DNA of 64,000 bases from UMGS1649 sp045611765 (lineage in GTDB: Bacteria > Bacillota > Clostridia > TANB77 > CAG-465). Positions within the stretch are counted from its first letter, which is position 1. Each line of letters opens with the position of its first letter. The notes beneath the pieces are model-generated. The model saw nothing but the letters and a program-made list of their open reading frames with translations. It was not told the origin of the DNA and searched no databases. The stretch covers positions 49,327-113,326 of the forward strand of contig JAZKXT010000010.1 in assembly GCA_045611765.1 (NCBI GenBank), given 5' to 3'. The position numbers were made by a program, and so were the translations under genes. Of the stretch, positions 24,431 to 33,300 are shown piece by piece.

Positions 24431-25438
24431 TTATTTATTCCCCATAATTTTATTTATATCATCTAGATTTGCTCTGATAAACTGGATAAATGTTTCTGCA
24501 AGCTCTTTGTCTAGTTGAGCGTCTTTGACTCTATCTATTTCGAGCAATGCATCTTCTATAGCCATTTTATCTCTATAAACTCTTCTTGAAGTGATAGCAT
24601 CAAATGTATCACATATAGAAAGAATGCGGGCAAGTCTTGGAATTTGTTCGCCTTTAAGACCATCAGGATAACCTCTACCATCAATTCTTTCGTGATGGTG
24701 TCTTACAGCGGGTATAGCATCTTTAAACGTTTCTGAACCGGCTAAAATGTTTACGGAGATTATTGGATGTAATTTAATTTTGGTATATTCTTCATCTGTT
24801 AGCTTACCTTCTTTTAGAAGAACGGCATCGGATATACCAATTTTACCAATATCGTGGAAGTCAGCAGCAAGTATTAAAGTTTTTAATTCATCCTCGCTAA
24901 GTTCTAGATGAGTTCCGAATAGTTTGGCATATTCTGCAACTCTGTCACTGTGTTCTTTGGTATAGTGGTCTCTTGCACCAACAGTGCTTTTTAGTGTGTT
25001 AGCTAGCTCTAAACCAAAGTTTTGTATAGTATGGTTCATTTGTTTTATTTCATTTATTTGGTCTATATATTTGTATCCGCTCTCTATAAGAAGAATAAGG
25101 TCATCGAAACGTGCTCCTTTTTCAAAGAATGCCTGTATGTCTAAAGAACGCATTATATCTATAGATGGAGCAAGGTCTTTATGAGCAGACATAAGTATAA
25201 TATATATTTCTTTATCAAAATCACGAACAAGTTTAACTATTTCATCGCCTCTAGTTGCAGTCATTAAGTAGTTGACTATTAATATATCGTGTTTGTTTTT
25301 CCTTAATTCTTGTATTGCTGCAAGTGGCTCTGTGAAGGTAGATAATTTTATATTATAGCTATCCAAAACTATAGATAAAGCTTGAGTTAAACCAATATCG
25401 TCGTCTATAATCATTACATTGTTTTTGTTACTATGCAC
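24431..25438 (-). CDS. Response-regulator-like HD-GYP phosphodiesterase with a degenerate receiver
   Basis: An N-terminal receiver domain (residues 1-125) is joined to an HD-GYP domain (about 150-335), the architecture of RpfG-type cyclic-di-GMP phosphodiesterases. The HD-GYP part is intact: ADFHDIGKIGI, an HPIIS His, and HHHERIDGRGYPDG. In the receiver, the Asp cluster (IIDDD) and the Ser and Lys positions are present, but the phospho-acceptor is Asn (N56 in DILIVNYLM), so classical phosphorylation is unlikely. GTG 25438, six bases after GAGGTG, is preferred to GTG 25447. It is monocistronic, with no kinase adjacent. Confidence 0.85.
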   Translation of the reverse strand: MHSNKNNVMIIDDDIGLTQALSIVLDSYNIKLSTFTEPLAAIQELRKNKHDILIVNYLMTATRGDEIVKLVRDFDKEIYIILMSAHKDLAPSIDIMRSLDIQAFFEKGARFDDLILLIESGYKYIDQINEIKQMNHTIQNFGLELANTLKSTVGARDHYTKEHSDRVAEYAKLFGTHLELSEDELKTLILAADFHDIGKIGISDAVLLKEGKLTDEEYTKIKLHPIISVNILAGSETFKDAIPAVRHHHERIDGRGYPDGLKGEQIPRLARILSICDTFDAITSRRVYRDKMAIEDALLEIDRVKDAQLDKELAETFIQFIRANLDDINKIMGNK

Positions 25439-25548
25439 TAGTATCACCTCTTCAATACAACAAGTATATCAAAAACAAAAGCTATTTACAATAGAAAGAC
25501 GTGTATATGTTACCATTTTTATCTTGTACATCGTTGATGTATAAAAAT

Positions 25549-25571
25549 AGTATATGATACACTCATATACT
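25549..25571 (-). terminator. Terminator of the two-gene unknown operon
   Basis: Perfect 9-bp stem AGTATATGA/TCATATACT with five-base loop; on the minus strand it is followed by ATTTTT. A second small hairpin (TACATC-GTT-GATGTA, 25527-25541) lies just beyond. Confidence 0.65.
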
Positions 25572-25582
25572 GTTTATCGGTT

Positions 25583-26014
25583 TTATTTAAATAAATTCAT
25601 AATTTTTTGTAGCACTTTTTTATACCATGGTTGCTTGGGAAGCGGCATTGGAACATTTGCTATTGTGCTAGCGGTTGCAACATTTTCTTTATCTTCAAAC
25701 AGGTCTTCGAGGCCGTATTTTTGAAGCATCTCTTCGCCTTTTTTAACGAGCTCCTCATCTGTTAGTAGTTCGGCTCCTTCTTCTTCTGTTACCAAGAATT
25801 CTTTATATATGTATGCAATGATTGATTTGGCATCATCGCTTATCATTGTCTCCCAATTGTCTAATGAAAAATCGATGTTTGGTTTATATTTTTGATCGTG
25901 ATTGTCCAATAAAAATATTACAAAATCCTGTGGTATTAGAGCAATTAAGTCTTTTTGAGTATTGTTTAGTACCTGTAACACTTCGGTTAAGGCTTGTCTT
26001 AAGTTGTTATTCAT
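25583..26014 (-). CDS. Unknown protein, 143 aa
   Basis: Start ATG 26014 follows GAGGTG; the earlier in-frame codons lie over the ribosome site. Helical N-terminus (NLRQALTEVLQVLNNTQ), a YKPNIDFSLDNWETM segment, an acidic middle (EEEGAELLTDEELVKKGEEML) and a basic C-terminal helix after a Pro-rich linker (PMPLPKQPWYKKVLQKIMNLF). The last helix is amphipathic and might touch membrane. It lies 19 bases after a second unknown gene. No family recognised. Confidence 0.65.
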   Translation of the reverse strand: MNNNLRQALTEVLQVLNNTQKDLIALIPQDFVIFLLDNHDQKYKPNIDFSLDNWETMISDDAKSIIAYIYKEFLVTEEEGAELLTDEELVKKGEEMLQKYGLEDLFEDKENVATASTIANVPMPLPKQPWYKKVLQKIMNLFK

Positions 26015-26033
26015 AATACACCTCAATTATTTA

Positions 26034-26633
26034 TTATCTATATTCAGAGTCGTCGCTGTTAACTCTTGAATCATGCATTAATGACTTAATAGTTTTGCCG
26101 ATTGTAAATACATGTTCTTTAGCGAACTCGTATATTTCATAAAACTTTTCTTTTTTTACACAAGGTAGTTTTTCTGGCGCCTGTACGGTAACTAACATAT
26201 CTTCTAATTCAGCTTGGAACCCCAGTTCACACAATATTTTTTGGAATTCATAGTGAACCTTGTCGTCATAATCGCCATATGGGAATACGCAAAGTGTTTT
26301 TTCGTCTGTGTCAGAACCTGTTATTGCCCCGTGAGAAGCGGAGTAATAGTGTTCAATGACAGCTCCTAAGAAGTCTTTAGCTAATCTCTTTTGTTTAAAG
26401 TCATATATTAGACCACGCCCAATCAGTTCTTCGTATTTCGTTCTCTCTTCATCAGACATATTTTGTACGGCTTCTTCAGACAATTCGGCGGGAAATATTA
26501 CTCCGCAACCGTCATCTTCCAACTCCTTTATTTCTTTAGAATGTTTACCTAACGGAGGCGTGAAAATAAAATAATCTTGACTATCATCGAAACCGGATAT
26601 ATTTAATTTAAATCTAACATCTTTACTAATCAT
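26034..26633 (-). CDS. Unknown protein, 199 aa
   Basis: First gene of a minus-strand pair; ATG 26633 after GAGGT. Beta-rich N-terminus (VRFKLNISGFDDSQDYFIFTPP), an acidic middle helix (LSEEAVQNMSDEERTKYEELI) and an alpha/beta C-terminal half with FPYGDYDDKVHYEFQKIL. Soluble; no motif assigned. A similar layout to other solitary unknown genes in this window, but no clear sequence repeat between them. Confidence 0.65.
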   Translation of the reverse strand: MISKDVRFKLNISGFDDSQDYFIFTPPLGKHSKEIKELEDDGCGVIFPAELSEEAVQNMSDEERTKYEELIGRGLIYDFKQKRLAKDFLGAVIEHYYSASHGAITGSDTDEKTLCVFPYGDYDDKVHYEFQKILCELGFQAELEDMLVTVQAPEKLPCVKKEKFYEIYEFAKEHVFTIGKTIKSLMHDSRVNSDDSEYR

Positions 26634-26764
26634 AATTATTTACCTCATACATTGTTTAGTTGTACAATAATATAGTATAACTAAATAGTGATAATGTCAA
26701 GTACATATGAGTTAATATACAAGTAAATGAAAAGTAAATAATATTAAGTGGATCGGTGGTAAGG

Positions 26765-26950
26765 TTATAGGATTCTAAAGGTGCCGAGTGTGACTGTAAA
26801 ATCATTTGGGAATACAGTTATTGACTCTATTTTTAGTCTGCCTGTAAGAATTAGCAAAATTACCAACAACTTGTTTATATCCAAATTGTCGCAATTGATA
26901 CCAAGATTGTTCATAAAGGATGAGTCAAAATTGTTTAAAAAATTATCCAT
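26765..26950 (-). CDS. Possible small protein, 61 aa
   Basis: ATG 26950 follows AGGTGG at good spacing, which favours the minus strand over an overlapping plus-strand frame of similar length. N-terminal half is Asn/Asp rich (DNFLNNFDSSFMNNLG), then a hydrophobic stretch (INKLLVILLILTG) and a beta-like end. Short and unrecognised, so uncertain. Confidence 0.45.
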   Translation of the reverse strand: MDNFLNNFDSSFMNNLGINCDNLDINKLLVILLILTGRLKIESITVFPNDFTVTLGTFRIL

Positions 26951-26970
26951 GAAACCACCTATTAAAATAT

Positions 26971-27009
26971 ACTCAATCACTTGAGTTTTTATGTATTACG
27001 TTGTATAAT
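26971..27009 (+). promoter_or_regulatory. Promoter with a 16-bp palindrome over the -35 box
   Basis: TTGAGT (26981-26986), 17-base spacer, TATAAT (27004-27009). ACTCAA-TCAC-TTGAGT (26971-26986) is a perfect inverted repeat that includes the -35 hexamer, as expected for a repressor site. It lies between the divergent small gene and the 27081 gene. Confidence 0.6.
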
Positions 27010-27080
27010 ATCGATATTAGAATAAACAGCAAATTTTAATAAACTTTAGTAGAGACATATAAACAAATTCGGAGGAAACA

Positions 27081-27749
27081 ATGGATAAGAAAAAAATATT
27101 TTGGGTATTAATGACAGTGGTAATTTCAGTGCTACTGCTAATTATAGTAATAAATGTAGTATTCAAAAAAGATGCAGTAAACGAAGGAAAGTTTAGAGTC
27201 AGTGATGTCATATTAACAAGTTCGGCGGAGCTTACAAATAAAACAGAAAAAAATGGGGTGTGGAGTATAGATTTATCTCAAAGAAACAAATTAAGTGTTC
27301 TTGTTACCGCTGCAACAGGTGTTGAGATAAATAGGATATATTTAAGTGATGTAACTTCAAACAAAGGTAAGGTTATATTCTCTCAGTTAGATCATGAAAG
27401 CAAACTAGCGTTGGATAATAAAGGGCAAGAACTTGCTGTAGAATATACTTTAGATAAAAACAATCAAATGCTATTAGAGTTTGTGGCTCTTAATGAAAAT
27501 ATTCTTAAAGATTGGATAGTTCCAGAAAGCACAAAACAGATTGTATACGATGGTAGAATGCTAAATACGGCAGGAATAAAATTGGAAGACATACAGTTTA
27601 AGTTAAAATTCAAATTAAATATTGTTGAAAGTACAGGGAAAACAAATACGATGAAAGTAGAATTGTTATTACCAGATGAAGCTCTTGTAACAAATGGAGC
27701 GGATGTAAGAAGATTATCTCTTTCAGACTATAAATTTAAAGTGAATTAG
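27081..27749 (+). CDS. Membrane-anchored unknown protein, 222 aa
   Basis: ATG 27081 after GGAGGA. Basic start (MDKKK), one membrane helix (about residues 7-28), then a beta-rich outside domain of about 190 residues with strands such as FRVSDVILTSSAEL, GVWSIDLSQRNKLSVLV and IQFKLKFKLNIVE. No catalytic motif or Cys. The topology resembles the 260-residue protein at the end of the unknown operon, but sequences do not align clearly by eye. It ends just before the SRP RNA promoter. Confidence 0.65.
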   Translation: MDKKKIFWVLMTVVISVLLLIIVINVVFKKDAVNEGKFRVSDVILTSSAELTNKTEKNGVWSIDLSQRNKLSVLVTAATGVEINRIYLSDVTSNKGKVIFSQLDHESKLALDNKGQELAVEYTLDKNNQMLLEFVALNENILKDWIVPESTKQIVYDGRMLNTAGIKLEDIQFKLKFKLNIVESTGKTNTMKVELLLPDEALVTNGADVRRLSLSDYKFKVN

Positions 27750-27772
27750 AAACAGAAAAATAAAAAGTACAC

Positions 27773-27801
27773 TTGAAAAATACAAGACTATATTGTATAA
27801 T
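27773..27801 (+). promoter_or_regulatory. Promoter of the SRP RNA gene
   Basis: TTGAAA (27773-27778), 17-base spacer, TATAAT (27796-27801), seven bases before the predicted RNA start. Confidence 0.8.
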
Positions 27802-27807
27802 TACTAA

Positions 27808-27898
27808 ACTCGCTTTGGCAATAACAAGTTTGTGAAGCTTGTCAGGTCCGGAAGGAAGCAGCAATAAGCAGATAAGTTATGTGCCGTGGGCGACCTTT
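27808..27898 (+). ncRNA. ffs: Signal recognition particle RNA, small (4.5S-like) type
   Basis: The SRP apical loop signature GTCAGGTCCGGAAGGAAGCAG is present around 27841, flanked by pairing arms (TCGC...GGCAATAAC with GTTATGTGCC...GCGA) and a T-run. The predicted length, about 90 bases, has no room for an Alu domain. It binds Ffh and guides membrane-protein insertion. It sits upstream of dnaX. Confidence 0.95.
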
Positions 27899-27948
27899 TT
27901 GTATATATAGCATTTGTAGTAAGATTATTATATATGAGGGGTTAAAAT

Positions 27949-29550
27949 ATGTCATACGTAGCGTTATATAGAAAATATAGACCACAAAACTTTAGTGATA
28001 TGATAGGTCAAGAACATATAACTAAAATTTTGAAAAACCAAATAATAGCTTCTAAAATATCTCATGCATATATTTTTAGTGGAACTAGGGGGACGGGTAA
28101 AACTACAGCGGCTAAAGTTTTTGCGAGAGCAGTTAATTGCTTAAAAAATCAAGATGGAGAGCCTTGCAATGAATGTGAAGCGTGTCGTAGTATATTAGAA
28201 GGAAATACAACAGATGTAGTTGAAATGGACGCAGCATCTAATAACTCAGTAGAAAATATACGTAGTATACGTCAAGAAGTGGCGTATTCTACAACGGGTC
28301 TAAAGTATAAAGTGTATATTATAGACGAGGCACATATGCTTTCAACTAGCGCATTTAATGCATTACTTAAAACTTTAGAGGAACCGCCTGAGAATGTTAT
28401 ATTTATTCTAGCAACAACAGAGGAACATAAGATTTTACCTACAATTCTATCTCGTTGTATAAGATTTGAATTTAAAAAGATTGGTAAAGCAGGTATAGTC
28501 AAAAGATTAGAACACGTATTGAAAGATTATGATGTTCGTTACGATACTGAAGCGTTAGAGCACATAGCAGAGCTTGCAGATGGTGGAATGAGAGACGCTT
28601 TAAGTATATTAGAAAGATGTATAACTTCTGGAGAAGGAGAAATTACAGAACAAAAAATAGAGGAAATAATTGGTACAGTTCCAAAGAAACTTATACAAGA
28701 TATAGTTATAAACGTTCTAGAATACAATATTACTAAGGTGGATGAATTGGTAAATATGATACTTTCATCAGGAAAAGACTTAAGAAATATATCTGCAAGC
28801 ATAACACAGGAATTCTTAAAAGTATTAATAGCGGCGTCTTGCGGTGACAATGTGGATATGTCCGAAGAATTAAAACAAGTTTGTGGAAACTTAAGCGTAG
28901 TTAGAATACACGAAATCATTAAACACATGTCAAAACTTGATGATGACTTAAGACAATCTAACAATGTAGCAATGCTATTTAAAGCAAAACTATTAGAACT
29001 TTCAACAAAGGTAGTACCAATGGATGAAAATGAACTTTTAGCTAAAATGAAAGAGCTAGAAATGAAAATAGAAAAACTTGAAATGACAGGTGTTAAAATT
29101 CAATCTGAGTCCAAAGTGAAAACTCTAAAACAAGAGAAACAGGCTGAAACTGAGTCTAATGAAGTACTACTTGAACAAGTTCAAACAGTAGTTGAGCCTA
29201 AAGAAGCAAAAGTTTCTGAAGTAAAACTTTGCAGAAAAAGGGTTAAAGAGTTAGACAAAATAATGAAAAAAGCAGTGGATTCAGATAATTTAAAACTTTA
29301 TTCAGCACTGGCGGGAGCACAAGCATTTGAAGAGGACGAAACGATTGTATTTGCCACATGTAATGCGTTTGCATATGGAGTACTCAATAAAGATAATACA
29401 CGTGAGGATTTAAGGAAAATTGTTAATGAGGAAATGAATAACGATTTTAATGTAAGAATTGAATATATTAAAGAAACTAAAAAGGATGACGCTTGTTGTT
29501 TTGAAAATGTTATGAAAGACTCAGGAGTACCTTTTGAAGTTGTAGATTAA
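27949..29550 (+). CDS. dnaX: DNA polymerase III subunit gamma/tau
   Basis: Clamp-loader ATPase, 533 residues. AAA+ module with Walker A GTRGTGKT (45-52), zinc knuckle Cys at 64, 73, 76 and 79, DEAHMLS Walker B region and the sensor segment ILATTEEHKILPTILSRC. The C-terminal part after about residue 360 is a charged linker and a short tau-like domain. ATG 27949 follows GAGGGG. It heads dnaX-ybaB-recR, the conserved Firmicute order after SRP RNA; here murL and murD2 are appended. Confidence 0.96.
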   Translation: MSYVALYRKYRPQNFSDMIGQEHITKILKNQIIASKISHAYIFSGTRGTGKTTAAKVFARAVNCLKNQDGEPCNECEACRSILEGNTTDVVEMDAASNNSVENIRSIRQEVAYSTTGLKYKVYIIDEAHMLSTSAFNALLKTLEEPPENVIFILATTEEHKILPTILSRCIRFEFKKIGKAGIVKRLEHVLKDYDVRYDTEALEHIAELADGGMRDALSILERCITSGEGEITEQKIEEIIGTVPKKLIQDIVINVLEYNITKVDELVNMILSSGKDLRNISASITQEFLKVLIAASCGDNVDMSEELKQVCGNLSVVRIHEIIKHMSKLDDDLRQSNNVAMLFKAKLLELSTKVVPMDENELLAKMKELEMKIEKLEMTGVKIQSESKVKTLKQEKQAETESNEVLLEQVQTVVEPKEAKVSEVKLCRKRVKELDKIMKKAVDSDNLKLYSALAGAQAFEEDETIVFATCNAFAYGVLNKDNTREDLRKIVNEEMNNDFNVRIEYIKETKKDDACCFENVMKDSGVPFEVVD

Positions 29551-29585
29551 TTTAGTAATTGAAGATATAATAGGAGGAATTTAAA

Positions 29586-29915
29586 ATGGCTAAATTTGGA
29601 GGGTTCCCAGGTGGAATGGGAAATATGCAAAACTTAATGAGACAGGCGCAAAAAATGCAAGCGGAAATGCAAAAGAAACAAGAGGAAGCAGCAAACACAG
29701 AGTTTGAAACTTCTGCTGGCGGTGGAGCTGTTATAGTTAAAGCAACAGGTGCTAAAGAAATAAAAGAAATAATAATAAAAAAAGAAGTGGTAGACCCAGA
29801 CGATGTAGAAATGCTACAAGACCTTGTTCTTACTGCTGTAAATGAAGCGTTAAGAAAAGCAGACGATATGATGCAAGAAGGACTTGGAGGATTAAATATT
29901 CCGGGGTTGATGTAG
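29586..29915 (+). CDS. YbaB/EbfC-family nucleoid-associated protein
   Basis: 109 residues with the family pattern: a Gly/Met-rich start (FGGFPGGMGNMQNLMRQAQK), a helix MQAEMQKKQEEA, strands FETSAGGGAVIVKATG and KEIKEIIIKKE, then VVDPDDVEMLQDLVLTAV. It binds DNA as a dimer. Placed between dnaX and recR as in most Firmicutes, with an AGGAGG ribosome site. Confidence 0.94.
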   Translation: MAKFGGFPGGMGNMQNLMRQAQKMQAEMQKKQEEAANTEFETSAGGGAVIVKATGAKEIKEIIIKKEVVDPDDVEMLQDLVLTAVNEALRKADDMMQEGLGGLNIPGLM

Positions 29916-29922
29916 GTAGGTT

Positions 29923-30519
29923 ATGTATTCAGAATCAATAAAAAAATTAATAGGAGAATTTGAAAAGTTGCCGGGAATCGGGCATAAAACGGCTGTGCGT
30001 TTAGCGTTCTATATACTAGAATCAGATACAGAGGTGGCTCGTACAATGTCTGAAGCTTTACTTGAAGCAAAACAAAAAGTAAGATTTTGTTCTAGTTGCT
30101 ACAACTTATCTGAGACAGACAAATGCGAAATTTGTGGAAACTCTAAAAGAGATACAAGCGTTATTTGCGTAGTAGAAAATGTAAAAGATGTGGTTGCTAT
30201 GGAAAAAACACACGAGTTTAAAGGATTATACCATGTGCTTCACGGAGCAATTTCTCCTATGAACAACATATCTGCACAAGATATAAAAATAAAAGAACTA
30301 GTAGCTAGACTTTCAGATGATACGATTAAAGAAGTAATTCTTGCAACAAATCCAACTATAGAAGGGGAAGCAACTGCTATGTATATTTCAAGAATTATTA
30401 AAACAATACCAGGCATTAAAGTGTCTAGGATAGCACATGGAATACCTGTAGGAGGAGATTTAGAGTATACAGATGAAATTACTTTAATAAAAGCTATGGA
30501 AAACAGAAGGGAAATGTAA
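29923..30519 (+). CDS. recR: Recombination protein RecR
   Basis: 198 residues. N-terminal helix-hairpin-helix (FEKLPGIGHKTAVRLAFYIL), a C4 zinc finger (C56, C59, C68, C71) and a Toprim domain with VVENVKDVVAMEKT and a C-terminal Walker-like HGIPVGGDLEYTD. Works with RecO and RecF in gap repair. Starts seven bases after the ybaB stop and is followed by one base before murL. Confidence 0.96.
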   Translation: MYSESIKKLIGEFEKLPGIGHKTAVRLAFYILESDTEVARTMSEALLEAKQKVRFCSSCYNLSETDKCEICGNSKRDTSVICVVENVKDVVAMEKTHEFKGLYHVLHGAISPMNNISAQDIKIKELVARLSDDTIKEVILATNPTIEGEATAMYISRIIKTIPGIKVSRIAHGIPVGGDLEYTDEITLIKAMENRREM

Positions 30520-30520
30520 T

Positions 30521-31879
30521 ATGGATAAATTTAATGAGTTAAGAGAAAAATATCCAATATTTGAATATAATTCTTATGATATTATTGAAACAGAAAATAG
30601 TTTTGAAGTATCATTTAACTTTGCTATACCTAATCTTACAGAGTTTAAACCAACTTGGAGTTTCCCTAAACCTCAAGGTAGAAATCTTGATGAAAATTCA
30701 AGAAAAGTATTTGAAAATACAATATTTAATCTTGGAATGGTTGAAGTGGTTTCATATCTTAAAGCTACATGTTCGTCTACACTGATTGTAAAGTGTGGTA
30801 GTTTAAATGACGAACAAATAGCTTGGTATAAAAAGCTTTACATAAACGGTCTCGGAGAGTTTTTCTACAGAAATAATATTATGGATGCAATGAATATAGA
30901 TACATTTTTAGAGATTAAAGTAGAAAATACTGAAAGTAAAAAGGTGCAACTATTAGAACAACTTAAAGGTAATCTTGTACCTGTTGGTGGAGGTAAGGAT
31001 TCATCTGTATCTTTAGAAGTATTAAAGAACATGGATAATATTTGCTATATAGTAAATCCGAGAGGCGCATCAAGAGATTCTGCCATTGTTGGTGGATATG
31101 ATGGGAAAATTTATGCACCTAAGAGAACGTTAGATTCAAGATTATTAGAATTAAATAAACAAGGCTTTTTAAATGGACATACGCCATTTTCTGCTATACT
31201 TGCATTTTCTTCTTATGCATCAGCTATAATATTAGGCAGAAAACATATAGTATTATCTAATGAAGCAAGTGCAAACGAAGCTAACGTTAGTGGGACAAAT
31301 ATAAATCACCAATACTCTAAAAGTATAGAATTTGAAAATGATTTTAGAGAATATATTGGAAAACATATTTGTCAAAATGGACCAAACTATTTCAGTTTGC
31401 TTAGACCTTTAAGTGAATGGCAAATAGTTAGAGCATTTACAAAGACAGATAAATATTTTCAAGTTTTTAAAAGTTGCAACGTAGGTTCTAAACAAGATGT
31501 ATGGTGTGAGAATTGCCCAAAATGTTTATATGTATATATTATGGTTAAAGCATTCTTGACAGATGAGAATATGGCTAGAATATTTAAAACGGATATGCTA
31601 GATATTATTGGGTTAAGAGATATATTCAACGGCCTTGTTTATCCAGATTGGGATAAGCCATTTGAATGCGTTGGAACTAAGGATGAGATAAATCTAAGCC
31701 TTAATATGATAGTAGATAGATTAAACAAACAAGGTAAGGAATTACCAGCTTTGTTAAAAGACTTTAAAACAAACATAGCAAATTTAGAGCAAGCAATAGA
31801 GATGGCAAAATCAGACTGGAATGAGAATAATAATTTGCCAGAAGAATTTGAAACAGCATTGAGAGAATATATAAAATAG
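30521..31879 (+). CDS. murL: MurL-like UDP-MurNAc-L-Ala-L-Glu epimerase
   Basis: The protein has an ATP pyrophosphatase PP-loop (PVGGGKDSS, about residues 154-162) inside a 452-residue chain with the hallmarks of MurL: WSFPKPQGRNL near the N-terminus, VNPRGASRDSAIVGG, LSNEASANEANVSGTNINHQYSKS and the Cys pair CENCPKC. MurL, first shown in Xanthomonas, adenylates and epimerises the terminal L-Glu of UDP-MurNAc-L-Ala-L-Glu to D-Glu. The next gene is a MurD-type ligase, exactly the expected partner (MurD2). It is one base from recR, so part of the dnaX operon. The biochemical role is inferred. Confidence 0.82.
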   Translation: MDKFNELREKYPIFEYNSYDIIETENSFEVSFNFAIPNLTEFKPTWSFPKPQGRNLDENSRKVFENTIFNLGMVEVVSYLKATCSSTLIVKCGSLNDEQIAWYKKLYINGLGEFFYRNNIMDAMNIDTFLEIKVENTESKKVQLLEQLKGNLVPVGGGKDSSVSLEVLKNMDNICYIVNPRGASRDSAIVGGYDGKIYAPKRTLDSRLLELNKQGFLNGHTPFSAILAFSSYASAIILGRKHIVLSNEASANEANVSGTNINHQYSKSIEFENDFREYIGKHICQNGPNYFSLLRPLSEWQIVRAFTKTDKYFQVFKSCNVGSKQDVWCENCPKCLYVYIMVKAFLTDENMARIFKTDMLDIIGLRDIFNGLVYPDWDKPFECVGTKDEINLSLNMIVDRLNKQGKELPALLKDFKTNIANLEQAIEMAKSDWNENNNLPEEFETALREYIK

Positions 31880-31890
31880 GAGGAATTTTT

Positions 31891-33255
31891 GTGAAAGAAC
31901 AAATTATCCAAGAGTTGACAGGTAAACGTGTACTAATACTCGGTTTTGGTAGAGAAGGAAGAAGTACATATAGATTTATTAAAAACAATAACATAGACTG
32001 CGTAATAGGTATTGCAGATATTAAGGAGATAACAGATGAAGAGATAATACAAGCAGGTGTTATTCTTCATACTGGAGAAAACTATCTAGACGCAATGAAA
32101 GACTATGATGTTATAATGAAAACACCTGGACAGTCTTTCAAAGATATAGATTTAACAGGCTTGAGAGATAAAGTAACGTCTCAAACCGAACTCTTCTTAA
32201 AATATGGCAAGGACAAAATAATTGGAATTACTGGAACAAAAGGTAAGAGTACAACATCTTCTTTAATATATGCAATGCTTAAAGAAAAATATAATGCGCT
32301 TCTTGTTGGTAATATAGGGCTTCCTGCTTTTGAAGAAATGGAAACATATAATACAACAGATTATTATGTGTATGAACTTTCATCACATCAATTGGAGTTT
32401 GTAGATTGCAGTCCACATATTGCAGTACTTCTTAACATGTACGAAGACCATTTAGACCACTACAAAGGATACGAGGAGTATAAAGAGGCGAAAAGAAATA
32501 TCTATAAATACCAAGATGAAAATGATTATTATATATTTAATGCAGATGAAACAAATGTGCTAAATGGTGATAGGCTATTAAAGCAACATCATATTGGAGT
32601 TGGGAAAGAAGAAACGGATGAGCAAGAATCTTGCTACTATTCTAATGATCAAGTTCGTATAAATATTCACGGAGATATAATGACGGTGCACGAACCAAAA
32701 AACGAAAGCATCCGAGGTGCTCATAATTCATATAATATTGCGGTGGCTACGACTGTAGCAAAACTTTTAGATGTTGAAGACGACAAAATAGCTAAAGCAA
32801 TTATGGAATTTAAACCGTTAGCTCATAGACTGGAAAAAATAGGTGTGTACGATGGAGTAACATATATTGATGACTCCATAGCAACTATTCCAGAAGCAGT
32901 TATCTCTTCTGTAGAGAGTATTCCTAATATAAACACGGTAATAATTGGTGGAATGGACAGAGGAATACATTATGAATCTTTAGTAGAATTTTTATCTCAG
33001 GGTAAAGTAGAAAATGTAATTCTAATGTACAATAGTGGCAGAAAAATATATGAGGAGTTAAAGAAAACAGGCACAAAGTCTAATTATGTTTTGGCGGCAG
33101 ACTTAGAGAAAGCTGTGGAACTAGCTACGCAAATTACTAAAAAAGGCACGATATGCCTAATGTCTCCAGCAGCAGCAAGTTATGGAGTGTTCAAAAACTT
33201 TGAAGAGCGTGGGGATAAATTTAAAGAGTATGTAGAAAAATATACTAATAACTAA
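31891..33255 (+). CDS. murD: MurD-family ligase, probably the L-Glu-adding MurD2 type
   Basis: Mur ligase of 454 residues with N-terminal Rossmann fold (VLILGFGREGRST), ATP loop GTKGKST (115-121), ELSSHQLEF and NMYEDHLDHY of the central domain, and the C-terminal ligase domain (YIDDSIATIPEAV). MurD adds glutamate to UDP-MurNAc-L-Ala. Directly downstream of murL, it most likely adds L-Glu, which MurL then epimerises. GTG start 31891 follows AGGAGG by seven bases. A canonical MurD elsewhere in the genome cannot be ruled out. Confidence 0.85.
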   Translation: MKEQIIQELTGKRVLILGFGREGRSTYRFIKNNNIDCVIGIADIKEITDEEIIQAGVILHTGENYLDAMKDYDVIMKTPGQSFKDIDLTGLRDKVTSQTELFLKYGKDKIIGITGTKGKSTTSSLIYAMLKEKYNALLVGNIGLPAFEEMETYNTTDYYVYELSSHQLEFVDCSPHIAVLLNMYEDHLDHYKGYEEYKEAKRNIYKYQDENDYYIFNADETNVLNGDRLLKQHHIGVGKEETDEQESCYYSNDQVRINIHGDIMTVHEPKNESIRGAHNSYNIAVATTVAKLLDVEDDKIAKAIMEFKPLAHRLEKIGVYDGVTYIDDSIATIPEAVISSVESIPNINTVIIGGMDRGIHYESLVEFLSQGKVENVILMYNSGRKIYEELKKTGTKSNYVLAADLEKAVELATQITKKGTICLMSPAAASYGVFKNFEERGDKFKEYVEKYTNN

Positions 33256-33274
33256 GAAATATAATTAATAAAAA

Positions 33275-33300
33275 TAGCAGGAGAAATTAATCTCCTGCTA
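33275..33300. terminator. Bidirectional terminator of the dnaX-murD operon
   Basis: Perfect 10-bp stem TAGCAGGAGA/TCTCCTGCTA, loop AATTAA. The minus-strand neighbour's stop codon (33289-33287) lies in the loop. Confidence 0.8.

Noticed and set aside
26781..26984. Plus-strand small gene
   Set aside because: No ribosome binding site and it overlaps the promoter palindrome; the minus-strand frame has AGGTGG at good spacing.
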